Below, one piece after another: positions 1 through 7,029 of a stretch of DNA of 64,000 nucleotides. The notes below the pieces were generated by a model. That model was not told the DNA's origin, searched no databases, and worked only from the letters and a program-made list of their open reading frames with translations. The stretch's first letter is position 1, and each line of letters starts with the position of its first letter. The translations under genes and the position numbers were made by a program. Source of the DNA: an uncultured Candidatus Melainabacteria bacterium (GTDB lineage Bacteria; Cyanobacteriota; Vampirovibrionia; Gastranaerophilales; Gastranaerophilaceae); contig CAKNXK010000004.1 in the NCBI GenBank assembly GCA_932182025.1, positions 1 to 64,000 on the forward strand, given 5' to 3'.

Positions 1-68
1 GTGTAGCACTTGTGTTGCATTTTTTTGAGTAGTTTGTTCAAAAGGCGGAACTTGTAGTTTTTTATCAT
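1..68 (-). CDS. Possible 5' end of a gene cut by the window edge
   Basis: An open frame starts at an ATG at 66-68 on the minus strand and is still open after 22 codons at the window edge. It begins MIKNYKFRLLNK and is Lys-rich. The start faintly resembles the N-termini of IS200/IS605 TnpB proteins (MIKxYKxRL), but the following residues do not continue that pattern. No clear ribosome binding site is seen. An in-frame stop lies just upstream, so this would be the true start if it is a gene. It may be a chance frame. Confidence 0.2.
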   Translation of the reverse strand, partial: MIKNYKFRLLNKLLKKMQHKCY

Positions 69-116
69 TTTATGGAGTTTTGCTCAGAAGCCGTCTATTT
101 GTCTACGTGTGTAGCA

Positions 117-1025
117 CTAAATCATCCACGCTTCTTCAATTAAATCCATATGTCCTTTTTGAAGGAATTTTGCAAAATCTCGTGTATCTACTTGAGCAGC
201 TACAATCGACATTAAATCTCCCGGTAGTTCTGAAATCATATTAACCAAGGAATCATGATTAAGCATAATCATTGGTTTAATCATATCCGGTTTCATTAAT
301 GTGTTTAACATATTACAGTAAGTCTGATTTTCAAATAATGTTAAATAATCAGGGTTTGTTTTTGTCAATTGGAATGTAACCTGTCTCTGAGTATCAGGAT
401 CAATAGATGCCATAAATTTACGGAATTTGTCATCAGGAAGTTGCTCAATACTCTGTATAAGTTCTAATGGATTGGTCTTGTCAGACGGCATACCTGTAAC
501 ACCTTCAATAAATTTCTTCATAGCATCAGGAGGCATACATTTTAATTGCTCAACTACATCATATTTTTCAAGTTTGTCGTTTAAGAAAAAGTTTGATAAA
601 TCATCTTCGGTAAACATCATTACAATCTGTTCTAACGGAAACGCTTCTCTAACAACATTTACAAGCTCCTCAATATCAACTTCCATAAGCATTGCAAGAA
701 GTTTCTCCTGAGTGAAGAAATATAAGCCCATTCTCAAATCATCTTGTCCTAGCATTGGTAGAACTTTCATTCTAGTCTTATCGTCCATTTTATGTAAAAG
801 AACAAATTTGTTTTCAACATCAGTAAGTTCAAATAGCTTTATAAGCTTTTCCGGAGAATGATAATATTCACGAGCATGTTTTACAGCATGTGTATTGCCG
901 CGTTCTGCCTCTGCTTCAATAATTTCATCTACTGTAGCCAAACCGTAATCGCGTATCATTCGAGAGGATGATATATGCATCCTTTCTGCGAATAATTTCA
1001 TATTTGCGTCGATTACTAGTGACAT
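117..1025 (-). CDS. Helical-repeat protein, MgtE-N/FliG-like, unknown function
   Basis: A 302-residue soluble protein without signal peptide or membrane segment. It is almost entirely helical, with repeated motifs of the type 'L..M..DD...F' and 'LPDDKFRKFMAS', which recall the superhelical repeats of the MgtE N-terminal and FliG middle domains. No flagellar or magnesium-channel gene is nearby, so the resemblance is to the fold only. The start at 1025 has a good AAGGAGAG site. It is preceded by the bipartite motif GGCAA-N16-TACTTTATA at 1054-1083, shared with four other genes of this window, which suggests joint regulation with the Phe/Asn-rich cysteine-peptidase-like proteins. Function unknown. 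Confidence 0.7.
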   Translation of the reverse strand: MSLVIDANMKLFAERMHISSSRMIRDYGLATVDEIIEAEAERGNTHAVKHAREYYHSPEKLIKLFELTDVENKFVLLHKMDDKTRMKVLPMLGQDDLRMGLYFFTQEKLLAMLMEVDIEELVNVVREAFPLEQIVMMFTEDDLSNFFLNDKLEKYDVVEQLKCMPPDAMKKFIEGVTGMPSDKTNPLELIQSIEQLPDDKFRKFMASIDPDTQRQVTFQLTKTNPDYLTLFENQTYCNMLNTLMKPDMIKPMIMLNHDSLVNMISELPGDLMSIVAAQVDTRDFAKFLQKGHMDLIEEAWMI

Positions 1026-1053
1026 AGTCTCTCCTTAAAAAAGTTCTTATATA

Positions 1054-1083
1054 TATAAAGTATATAGGTTGTAAATAATTGCC
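1054..1083 (-). promoter_or_regulatory. Bipartite motif GGCAA-N16-TACTTTATA, copy 1
   Basis: Read on the minus strand, GGCAA (1079-1083) is followed after exactly 16 nt by TACTTTATA (1054-1062). The start codon lies 28 nt further on. Four other copies with the same spacing precede genes at 28203, 28926, 29557 and 56957. The layout is that of a promoter with -35 and -10 boxes, but neither box matches the housekeeping consensus. Confidence 0.6.
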
Positions 1084-1097
1084 TTTTCTGTGAAGAT

Positions 1098-1126
1098 TTG
1101 TAACGAACCATAAAATGTGTTATAAT
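1098..1126 (+). promoter_or_regulatory. Sigma70-type promoter, near-leaderless
   Basis: TTGTAA (1098-1103), a 17-nt spacer and a perfect TATAAT (1121-1126). The expected transcription start is only about 3 nt before the ATG at 1136, so the mRNA should be leaderless or nearly so. Confidence 0.6.
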
Positions 1127-1135
1127 TGTTTTGTT

Positions 1136-1906
1136 ATGAAAAGATTTGTTTTATGTATTTTAGCATTATTTTTGGTTTTTATAAATACCTCTGTTTTTGC
1201 GGCTTCTAATTTTACGCAAAAAGAGATTAAAGCAGCCGCATCTGATGGGTTCAACTTGAAGGCAACTTTGACTTATCCGAAAGATAAAACAAAAAAAGAG
1301 TTTTCTACAGTGGTTTTGCTGCATTCTCTTGGATATAATTCTCAGTGGTGGGGTAATCTTGAGCAGGATTTGCTTGATAAAGGTTTTGCTGTGCTTGCAA
1401 TTGATTTACGTGGGCATGGTGCCAGCATTTATAATTCAAAACTTACCAAATCTTCTTGGAAAGATATGAAAAATTCTGCTTATGCAAAATATCCAGATGA
1501 TGTAATTAAGGTTATTAATCAAGTTAAAGAGGAATATTCTAAGAAAATCTTTTTTGATAATTGGGCTGTTGTTGGTGTAAATATAGGTGCAAGTACAGCT
1601 GTCTTGGCTTCTGATAAGTTATCAGTCAAACCGCAGGCTATTGTTATGATTTCTCCGGTTGTTAAGACTAAGGATTTGTATATACCTGTCTCAATTGCTC
1701 ATTTAGATAATGTCGATTTTTTATCAATTACCGGTACTGATGAAACAGAATCTCAAGAAGCTGAGGCTTATTTGAAAAGATTTGCGCAGAAGAATTTTGC
1801 GACCTATGTTTCTCCTGTCAGAACTTCAGATATGCTTTTATTAAAAAACGATCCTGAGCTATCAAGAATTATTTCTGCATGGATTAACGAATATCTTAAA
1901 GATTAG
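1136..1906 (+). CDS. Secreted alpha/beta-hydrolase family protein
   Basis: A hydrolase-fold protein of 256 residues, exported by a Sec signal peptide (MKRFVLCILALFLVFINTSV, cleaved near VFAAS). Fold marks are the strand 'TVVLLHSLGYNS' (oxyanion-hole HxxG-like), 'DLRGHGAS' and a 'VVGVNIGAS' nucleophile-elbow region. The elbow reads G-V-N-I-G with Asn where the catalytic Ser usually sits. Without that Ser the enzyme may be inactive, or the alignment may be off by a strand. An in-frame ATG at 1115 overlaps the -10 box, so the start at 1136 is preferred. It converges on, and overlaps by 11 nt, the gene on the other strand. Substrate unknown. Confidence 0.7.
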   Translation: MKRFVLCILALFLVFINTSVFAASNFTQKEIKAAASDGFNLKATLTYPKDKTKKEFSTVVLLHSLGYNSQWWGNLEQDLLDKGFAVLAIDLRGHGASIYNSKLTKSSWKDMKNSAYAKYPDDVIKVINQVKEEYSKKIFFDNWAVVGVNIGASTAVLASDKLSVKPQAIVMISPVVKTKDLYIPVSIAHLDNVDFLSITGTDETESQEAEAYLKRFAQKNFATYVSPVRTSDMLLLKNDPELSRIISAWINEYLKD

Positions 1907-2591
1907 CACCGTTTTCTTTTAGTTTTTGCAATGCTTGTTTAGTGCCTTCATATTGGCGGCAAAGCTTGAAAACAAATTCAATAGAGGCTTTGTCTTGTTT
2001 TATTGCATCTTTTAGTTTATAGATATCTGCAAGTTGAAGCTTTGAAAAATCTTCTTCCGAAGATGAAAATAAGAATTTTTTTAAAAGTTCTTGAGAATCT
2101 CTGTCCATGCCTGCAATATTGTGTTTAAATGCGTACCAATTATAAAAATGGTAGATAAAATAGTATTTATTTATTTCGCCTTTTGTAAGAATAAACATTT
2201 CATTGGTTTTTAGATTAAATCCCTGTTTTACCAATAGCGAAAGATAAAGAGCCTTTGCTCCTTTCTGCGGGTAAATAAAACCTTCGTTTTCTCCAATGGA
2301 GTTTAGTGATTTTGAGTTATCTATATAAAAAACACTTGTTCCATGTTTTTTTATGTATTCCAAAACTTCTTTTGGTTCGTAATTTGAACTTTTAAGTATA
2401 AGAGCAAGTTCTTCTTCCATCTTAGTTTTTTCGCTTTCTGCAATAGCATCAAAACTCATAAAACACCCGTTGGTATAAAAACTTTTTCTTTTGGAATTAC
2501 TTTTGACTCCGAGTGTTTTGTTTAAGTTATTTGTCAGCCTTCTTTCTTGAAGGGTTAGAAAAAACATTACAATTTTTTTGAATAAGCTCAT
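1896..2591 (-). CDS. Unknown protein co-transcribed with murT
   Basis: A 231-residue protein that I do not recognise. Its start overlaps the murT stop by 4 nt (ATGA type), so the two are translationally coupled. The N-terminus (MSLFKKIVMFFLTLQE) is short, basic and hydrophobic and could be a membrane anchor. The rest is mixed alpha/beta with many Lys and Phe. In Gram-positive bacteria the gene coupled to murT is gatD, the glutaminase subunit. This protein shows no class I glutamine amidotransferase motif (no G-x-C-x-G nucleophile), so it is not a GatD. Confidence 0.6.
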   Translation of the reverse strand: MSLFKKIVMFFLTLQERRLTNNLNKTLGVKSNSKRKSFYTNGCFMSFDAIAESEKTKMEEELALILKSSNYEPKEVLEYIKKHGTSVFYIDNSKSLNSIGENEGFIYPQKGAKALYLSLLVKQGFNLKTNEMFILTKGEINKYYFIYHFYNWYAFKHNIAGMDRDSQELLKKFLFSSSEEDFSKLQLADIYKLKDAIKQDKASIEFVFKLCRQYEGTKQALQKLKENGANL

Positions 2592-3904
2592 GGTTTTATT
2601 ATGTCATTAAATTTGTTAATCTTCAATAGTGCTGTATATGTTGGAAGAATTGTAATATTTTCTTCTGCTTTATTTCCAATATATTCAATTGCTTTTCTAA
2701 TTTCAGGGATAATTTTTATATTTTTGCATCCGGCGTATTTAAGTCTAAGTGCCATATCATTTGCCCGAAATCCGGATACTATAATTTCTTTTTGAGCCTG
2801 GTTAATAGCTTCGAATTCTGCATCCCAAAGCCAGGAAACATCTCTGCCGTCAGCGTAATTATCGTTGATTATTATTAGTATATTAGAGTTTAAATCAACT
2901 GTTTTAAGTACTTCATTCGCTCCTATAGGGTTTTTGATGAGTTGAATTAGTGTTCTTTTATTATTTATGTGCTTAACCTCGCTTCTTCCAAATGCAACTT
3001 TGAATGTTTCAAGATTTTTTTGAATATCTGTTATCCCCAGTTCAAGTGCTAAAGCAATTGCTCCAAGTGCGTTGTAAGCATTGAATAGACCAACAAGGGG
3101 AACTTTGTATTCTACTCCATTTATATTTAGTATGGAGTGGGTTTTGTGCAAAGTTACATCTGCTTTATATTTCGGCTCAACTCTTTTGTATCCGCAATCA
3201 CAGTAATAATGTCCTTGTTGTGCAAAGAATTTTTTTTCATAATTTAAAGCTTTACCGCAATTAGGGCAGTTGAAAGCTTCTTCTACAGCTGTTGTCTTAT
3301 TATCAGCGTTATAAACATTTTCTACACCATAAAAAATCGGTTGTTTATTTTGTGAAGTGAAAGTTGCAACTAGCGGGTCATCGGCGTTTAAAACCAGTTG
3401 AATATCCGGTTTCTTATCGATACCCTTTTGGATTAATTTTTTTGTTGTAGCAAGCTCACCATATCGGTCTAATTGATCACGAAACAGGTTTGTAACTAGA
3501 AGATAGTCTGCATCAAATCGTTCGTAGATTTTTTCTAAATACGCTTCATCGGATTCTAAAACAGAGTAGTTGGTTGGTTTAAAAGGGTTTATTCCTAATG
3601 CAAGTGCATTTACAACACCTGTGAGCATATTTGCGCCCATTGAGTTGTTTATAACAGATTTTTGGATTAGGTGGGTAATTAGTCCTGATGTTGTTGTTTT
3701 ACCGTTTGTACCTGTAATATTTAATTTTGATTTTGTGATGTATTTATTTGCATATTTCAAAAAATCGGGACAAAGTTTTAAAACAAGCATGCCTATAACA
3801 GAAGTTCCTGACGAAAGTTTAGTAATTCTCATTCCTGTATAAACGGTTTTTGCTGTTATAAGTGACAAATAAAATCTAAGTTTACCCAAGAAATAATCCT
3901 CCAA
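2588..3904 (-). CDS. murT: MurT-type Mur ligase (lipid II isoglutaminyl synthase subunit)
   Basis: Mur-ligase-family protein of 438 residues. The ATP-binding loop GTNGKTTT is at about 65-72. A MurT-specific zinc-ribbon insertion supplies Cys213, Cys216, Cys235 and Cys237. The C-terminal DUF1727 part holds the DGRDVSW signature (about 352-358), whose Asp is required in known MurT. With GatD, MurT amidates the alpha-carboxylate of D-Glu in lipid II. Here the coupled downstream gene is not GatD, so the ammonia source must be elsewhere or the substrate may differ. Family assignment is secure; amidation of lipid II in this organism is inferred. Confidence 0.88.
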   Translation of the reverse strand: MEDYFLGKLRFYLSLITAKTVYTGMRITKLSSGTSVIGMLVLKLCPDFLKYANKYITKSKLNITGTNGKTTTSGLITHLIQKSVINNSMGANMLTGVVNALALGINPFKPTNYSVLESDEAYLEKIYERFDADYLLVTNLFRDQLDRYGELATTKKLIQKGIDKKPDIQLVLNADDPLVATFTSQNKQPIFYGVENVYNADNKTTAVEEAFNCPNCGKALNYEKKFFAQQGHYYCDCGYKRVEPKYKADVTLHKTHSILNINGVEYKVPLVGLFNAYNALGAIALALELGITDIQKNLETFKVAFGRSEVKHINNKRTLIQLIKNPIGANEVLKTVDLNSNILIIINDNYADGRDVSWLWDAEFEAINQAQKEIIVSGFRANDMALRLKYAGCKNIKIIPEIRKAIEYIGNKAEENITILPTYTALLKINKFNDIIKP

Positions 3905-3970
3905 GCGTATTTTATTTTCATTAATAATAAAATATAATCTTATAATAATACAAAAAAGAACGGAAAAGTT

Positions 3971-4309
3971 ATGATTTTTACATTCTTAATAGTAATAGTT
4001 TTTATAGCAGAATTAATCATTGCATTTACGATAATTTCAGCATTGGTGCGATGGGGAAAAAGCCTTCGCAATCTTAATCTGACGATTTCTTATCTAAAAC
4101 CTTCTATCAGAGAGGTTTGTGTTCTTGCAAGAAAAATTTCGGGGCAGATGGTTGAATTTGCAGAAGATTTTGTTCAGCAGCAGAAGGAGAATCTTTTACA
4201 AAATGTTTCCAGAGTTATTTTAGGAGCATTATTCTTTCGTAGATTTAGAAAATCAAAAGTTTTAAAATTAATCGGTAAGGGTTTATCCTTGCTTGAAATC
4301 GTGGTATAA
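3971..4309 (+). CDS. Small membrane-anchored protein at head of envelope-stress cluster
   Basis: 112 residues with one strongly hydrophobic N-terminal segment (about 2-28), followed by an amphipathic basic helix region. It heads a run of four same-strand genes with YtxH and DUF948 proteins, all of the form 'one membrane helix plus coiled tail'. That suggests a shared envelope role. No catalytic motif is seen. Confidence 0.6.
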   Translation: MIFTFLIVIVFIAELIIAFTIISALVRWGKSLRNLNLTISYLKPSIREVCVLARKISGQMVEFAEDFVQQQKENLLQNVSRVILGALFFRRFRKSKVLKLIGKGLSLLEIVV

Positions 4310-4339
4310 TAGACATATATAATAAAAAGAGGTTAAACT

Positions 4340-4651
4340 ATGAGCAAAGAAAAATCTTCAATAGGTTTTGGTATAGGGCTTCTTGCAGGTGTTGTAGGCG
4401 GCTTGGTTGCAGGTATTTTATATGCACCTTGTCCGGGATCAGAAATGAGAGCAAAAGTTAAAGATACAGTATGTGATTTAGCTGAAAAACACTCTCCTGC
4501 TATTAAAGAAGCAAAAAAACAGGCATTAGAGTCTGTTGATTTATTAAAATACAAGCTTGAGCGCCAGTATAAAAAGTTTGGTAATATGCTTAAATCAAAA
4601 AAATTACGCCGTGCGAAAGAATTGGAAAGCGAAACAAACTTCGATTGGTAG
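4340..4651 (+). CDS. YtxH-like protein
   Basis: 103 residues. A glycine-rich membrane segment (GFGIGLLAGVVGGLVAGILY) is followed by the YtxH hallmark 'APCPGSEMR..V', then a long charged helix. YtxH proteins are small membrane proteins, first seen as general-stress proteins in Bacillus, of unknown mechanism. The start has an AGAGG site and an extended -10 TGGTATAAT upstream (about 4301-4309). The stop codon lies inside the first copy of the structured repeat, so the repeat supplies the gene's last bases. Confidence 0.75.
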   Translation: MSKEKSSIGFGIGLLAGVVGGLVAGILYAPCPGSEMRAKVKDTVCDLAEKHSPAIKEAKKQALESVDLLKYKLERQYKKFGNMLKSKKLRRAKELESETNFDW

Positions 4652-4725
4652 TCAGTTCCAAAGGAGCACTTGAATGGAAAATAGAACTAGTAGTGAAGAG
4701 GAATGTGCTCCGCCCAAAGGTTGAA
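4647..4725 (+). repeat. GGAGCAC/GTGCTCC structured repeat, copy 1
   Basis: About 79 bp. The 7-bp inverted repeat GGAGCAC (4663-4669)/GTGCTCC (4705-4711) is enclosed by direct repeats CCAAAGG. AGTTC (about 4655-4659) can pair with GAACT (4684-4688) across it. Copy 2 begins 101 bp downstream at 4748; a third copy is at 50527. Confidence 0.75.
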
Positions 4726-4747
4726 AATCTACCAGCGCCAACCACCA

Positions 4748-4826
4748 GGTAGTCAGTTCCAAAGGAGCACTTGGAATAAAAAATAGAACTAGTAATGAAG
4801 GGGGATGTGCTCCGCCCAAAGGTTGA
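4748..4826 (+). repeat. GGAGCAC/GTGCTCC structured repeat, copy 2
   Basis: Same layout as copy 1: GTTCC, AAAGGAGCACTTGG, a roughly 30-nt loop containing AGAACTAGTA, then ATGTGCTCCG and CCAAAGGTTGAAAA. It ends 5 nt before the ATG of the DUF948 gene. Its last AAAGG is placed to act as that gene's ribosome binding site. Its first AAAGGAG is SD-like and can be sequestered by the CTCC of the 3' arm. Confidence 0.75.
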
Positions 4827-4830
4827 AAAA

Positions 4831-5196
4831 ATGGAAACAGCACAATTATATCAAGGTTTGACTTTTTTGGCGTATTCAACAGGGGTTATTGTTATTCTTG
4901 TTGGGGTTATGCTTGTTAAAGTTTTGTTTGATGTTTCAAAGTTAACAAAAAACTTGGATGAAACAGCAACAATTATTAAAACAGAGTTAGAGCCTACATT
5001 GAAAAATCTTAACAAATCTGTTGAGATTGTAAGTGGAATCATTATCAAGGCAGACGAGGGAGTACAAAAGGTAAGAAACTTTATTTCAAAAACTCCTTTG
5101 AAATTGTTCGGGCAATTGTCATCTTTTGCAGGAAAAGCTACAGGCGGCTTCTTTAAAGGGCTATGCAGTGCTTTTACAATGTTTTCAAAAAGATAG
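4831..5196 (+). CDS. DUF948 (YtxG-like) membrane protein
   Basis: 121 residues from the ATG at 4831. One membrane segment (about 10-32, YSTGVIVILVGVMLVKVLF) is followed by a coiled coil of the 'TKNLDETATIIKTELEPTL' type, typical of DUF948. In Bacillus the DUF948 gene ytxG is adjacent to ytxH, and here it lies between two ytxH-like genes, which supports the call. An in-frame ATG at 4795 lies inside the repeat. The start at 4831 has AAAGG at suitable spacing, supplied by the repeat. Confidence 0.75.
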   Translation: METAQLYQGLTFLAYSTGVIVILVGVMLVKVLFDVSKLTKNLDETATIIKTELEPTLKNLNKSVEIVSGIIIKADEGVQKVRNFISKTPLKLFGQLSSFAGKATGGFFKGLCSAFTMFSKR

Positions 5197-5270
5197 ACGA
5201 CTTAAGTACCCGAATTGGCGATAAAAATTTTTATCACAAAAGTTAAACTACAATAGAAGGAGAAAATATT

Positions 5271-5537
5271 ATGTCAGTAACAAGATTTTTAGCAGGTTTT
5301 GCAGTAGGAGCAGCGTTAGGTGCTGTTGCAGGTATTCTTCTTGCACCAAAATCAGGTGAAGAAACTAGAGAAATGCTTGGCGATATGGCATCTGATATTG
5401 CTAAGAAAACCGATGCAAGAGTAAAAGATATTCAGAAAAAAGCAGATGATATCGTTTCTGATGTTCAAGAAAAAAGTGAAGAAATCATGTCTAAGCTTCA
5501 AGACATGCTTGGTAAAAAAGAAGAACAAGAAGCTTAA
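5271..5537 (+). CDS. YtxH-like protein, second paralogue
   Basis: 88 residues. A small-residue membrane helix (FLAGFAVGAALGAVAGILLA) is followed by 'APKSGEETREML' and a charged Lys/Asp/Glu helix to the end. This is a canonical YtxH protein, closer to the family norm than the 4340 paralogue, which has Cys in the motif. It has a strong AGAAGGAG site and a terminator directly after. Confidence 0.82.
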   Translation: MSVTRFLAGFAVGAALGAVAGILLAPKSGEETREMLGDMASDIAKKTDARVKDIQKKADDIVSDVQEKSEEIMSKLQDMLGKKEEQEA

Positions 5538-5559
5538 GAATATCTTAAAAAATCAAGTA

Positions 5560-5596
5560 AAAAGAGGAATTTTAAAAAAATTCCTCTTTTTTGTTT
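5560..5596 (+). terminator. Rho-independent terminator after the YtxH cluster
   Basis: Stem AAAAGAGGAATTTT/AAAATTCCTCTTTT with a 3-nt loop, followed by a T-rich tract. Confidence 0.85.
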
Positions 5597-5635
5597 GACT
5601 TGTAATTTTTTTTATAATAAAATGATTAAGTCGTC

Positions 5636-5665
5636 TGCTCCGGTGGCACGCCACTGGTAGAAAAG
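5636..5665 (+). other. tRNA 5'-end-like sequence in the tRNA-Leu(UAA) leader
   Basis: GCTCCGGTGGC (5637-5647) nearly repeats the first 11 nt of the tRNA-Leu that starts at 5693 (GCTCCAGTGGC), and GGTAGA follows as it does in the real D-arm. It also forms the palindrome CCGGTGGC-AC-GCCACTGG. There is no anticodon or T-arm, so it is a fragment. A TATAAT at 5613-5618 would place it within the tRNA primary transcript. Confidence 0.4.
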
Positions 5666-5692
5666 TCGATAAGCAAAAATTGGATGTAACAT

Positions 5693-5779
5693 GCTCCAGT
5701 GGCGGAATCGGTAGACGCGTTGGACTTAAAATCCAATCGGGGTTCACCCTCGGTGCCAGTTCAAGTCTGGCCTGGAGCA
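5693..5779 (+). tRNA. tRNA-Leu (anticodon UAA)
   Basis: 87 nt. The acceptor stem GCTCCAG/CTGGAGC closes fully, with discriminator A. The anticodon loop CTTAAAA carries TAA, there is a long variable arm, and the T-arm is GCCA-GTTCAAGTC-TGGC. CCA is not encoded. In many cyanobacteria this gene carries a group I intron in the anticodon loop; here it is uninterrupted. Confidence 0.95.
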
Positions 5780-5831
5780 ATTTTAAAGGTCTGTAGCAAT
5801 ACAGGCCTTTTTAAATAAAGGAGTATGGTTA

Positions 5832-6152
5832 ATGAGCGATTGTATTTTTTGTAAAATCATAAACGGTGATTTTGGAACAGAGTTTGTTTATGAAAATGAG
5901 CATGCTGTAGTTTTTAATGATATTAATCCTAAGGCTGATACACATCTTTTGGTTGTTCCAAGGCTTCATGTTGAATCTCTTAACGAGTTAGATGATGAAG
6001 AACTTTTGGGCAAACTAATGATGACTGTTAAAGAGGTTACAAAAAAACTTGGCTTAAATTCATACAGAACTGTTATTAATACCGGAAAAGACGCAGGACA
6101 AGAAGTCTTCCACTTACACATACATATTTTGAAAGGGAACATAAAACTATGA
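5832..6152 (+). CDS. HIT family nucleotide hydrolase (HinT-like)
   Basis: 106 residues, the usual length of HinT. The N-terminal CIFCKI (Cys4, Cys7) is typical of the branch with a partial zinc site. The histidine triad HLHIHIL lies near the C-terminus (about 95-101) and supplies the nucleophilic His. The family cleaves nucleoside phosphoramidates and aminoacyl-adenylates. It has an AAGGAG site. Its stop overlaps the speE start by 4 nt (ATGA), so the two are coupled. Confidence 0.92.
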   Translation: MSDCIFCKIINGDFGTEFVYENEHAVVFNDINPKADTHLLVVPRLHVESLNELDDEELLGKLMMTVKEVTKKLGLNSYRTVINTGKDAGQEVFHLHIHILKGNIKL

Positions 6153-6985
6153 CACAATTCTACAAAGAAATAACACCTTCAGGTTTTGGTATTGCAATTA
6201 AACAGAAAGAAGTTCTTTTCTCTGAACAATCACCCTTCCAGAAGGTTGAAATTATTGATACAGATTCTTCTTTAGGTAAAATTCTAACTTTAGATGATTT
6301 GATGATGACTACAGAAGGTGATGAGTTTCATTATCACGAAATGATTGCTCATATTCCTATGATGCATCATAAAGCGCCTAAAACGGTTCTTGTTATTGGC
6401 GGCGGTGATGGTGGCACTGTTCGCGAAGTTCTTAAACATGACACTGTTGAAAAAGTTGTGCTTTGCGAAATTGATGGTATGGTTATTGATGCTTGTAAAA
6501 AATACCTTCCAACAATCGCTTGTGAATTAGATAACCCTAAGTGCGAAATTTTGGTTGAAGATGCAATTGAATATATTAAAGACAAAGAAAACATGTTTGA
6601 TATTGTTCTTATTGACTCAACTGATCCAATGGGTCCAGGAGAAGGCTTATTTACAGAAGAATTCTATACAAATGTTAAACGATCTCTTAAAGAGGGTGGT
6701 ATTGTTGCAGCACAATCAGAATCACCTTTTGTAAACAAAGAAGAAATCAAAAAAATGTACACTTTATTGAAAAAAGTGTTTCCAATTTGTTCAACTTATA
6801 CTTCAAATATTCCAACTTATCCAGGTGGATATTGGGCTTGGGCGTTCTGTTCAGAAACTGTTGAACCGCTTTCATACTGGGATGAAAGAAGAGGGAACGA
6901 GATTACTAAAACTTGTAAAATTTATAATAAAGAATATCACGAAGCAAGATTTGCGCTTCCAAATTATTTAAAAGAGTTGTTATAA
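6149..6985 (+). CDS. speE: Spermidine synthase
   Basis: 278 residues, the usual length. The SAM-binding loop VIGGGDGGTVREVLKH is followed by the acidic residue that binds the nucleoside ('CEID'). The catalytic segment DSTDPMGPGEGLF is of the bacterial SpeE type, and the substrate tunnel motif 'YPGGYW' lies near the C-terminus. It transfers aminopropyl from decarboxylated SAM to putrescine. No speD is seen in the window. It is translationally coupled to the HIT gene and ends at a bidirectional terminator. Confidence 0.95.
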   Translation: MTQFYKEITPSGFGIAIKQKEVLFSEQSPFQKVEIIDTDSSLGKILTLDDLMMTTEGDEFHYHEMIAHIPMMHHKAPKTVLVIGGGDGGTVREVLKHDTVEKVVLCEIDGMVIDACKKYLPTIACELDNPKCEILVEDAIEYIKDKENMFDIVLIDSTDPMGPGEGLFTEEFYTNVKRSLKEGGIVAAQSESPFVNKEEIKKMYTLLKKVFPICSTYTSNIPTYPGGYWAWAFCSETVEPLSYWDERRGNEITKTCKIYNKEYHEARFALPNYLKELL

Positions 6986-6986
6986 T

Positions 6987-7020
6987 AAAAAAAGCGGAAC
7001 TAATGGTTCCGCTTTTTTTA
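6987..7020. terminator. Bidirectional terminator between speE and the GLUG protein
   Basis: GCGGAAC (6994-7000)/GTTCCGC (7006-7012) with A-tract before and T-tract after, so it can end both converging transcripts. Confidence 0.85.
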
Positions 7021-7029
7021 TTATTCTTC

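Noticed and set aside
1..118. GTGTAGCACT at 1-10 and 109-118 as the ends of an insertion sequence
   Set aside because: Only a 10-bp direct repeat without inverted ends or a recognisable transposase; the window edge cuts the context.
4652..4879. Minus-strand frame across the tandem structured repeats
   Set aside because: Its internal sequence repeat ('FQPLGGAH..SLLVLFF') is just the translation of the DNA repeat; no ribosome binding site.
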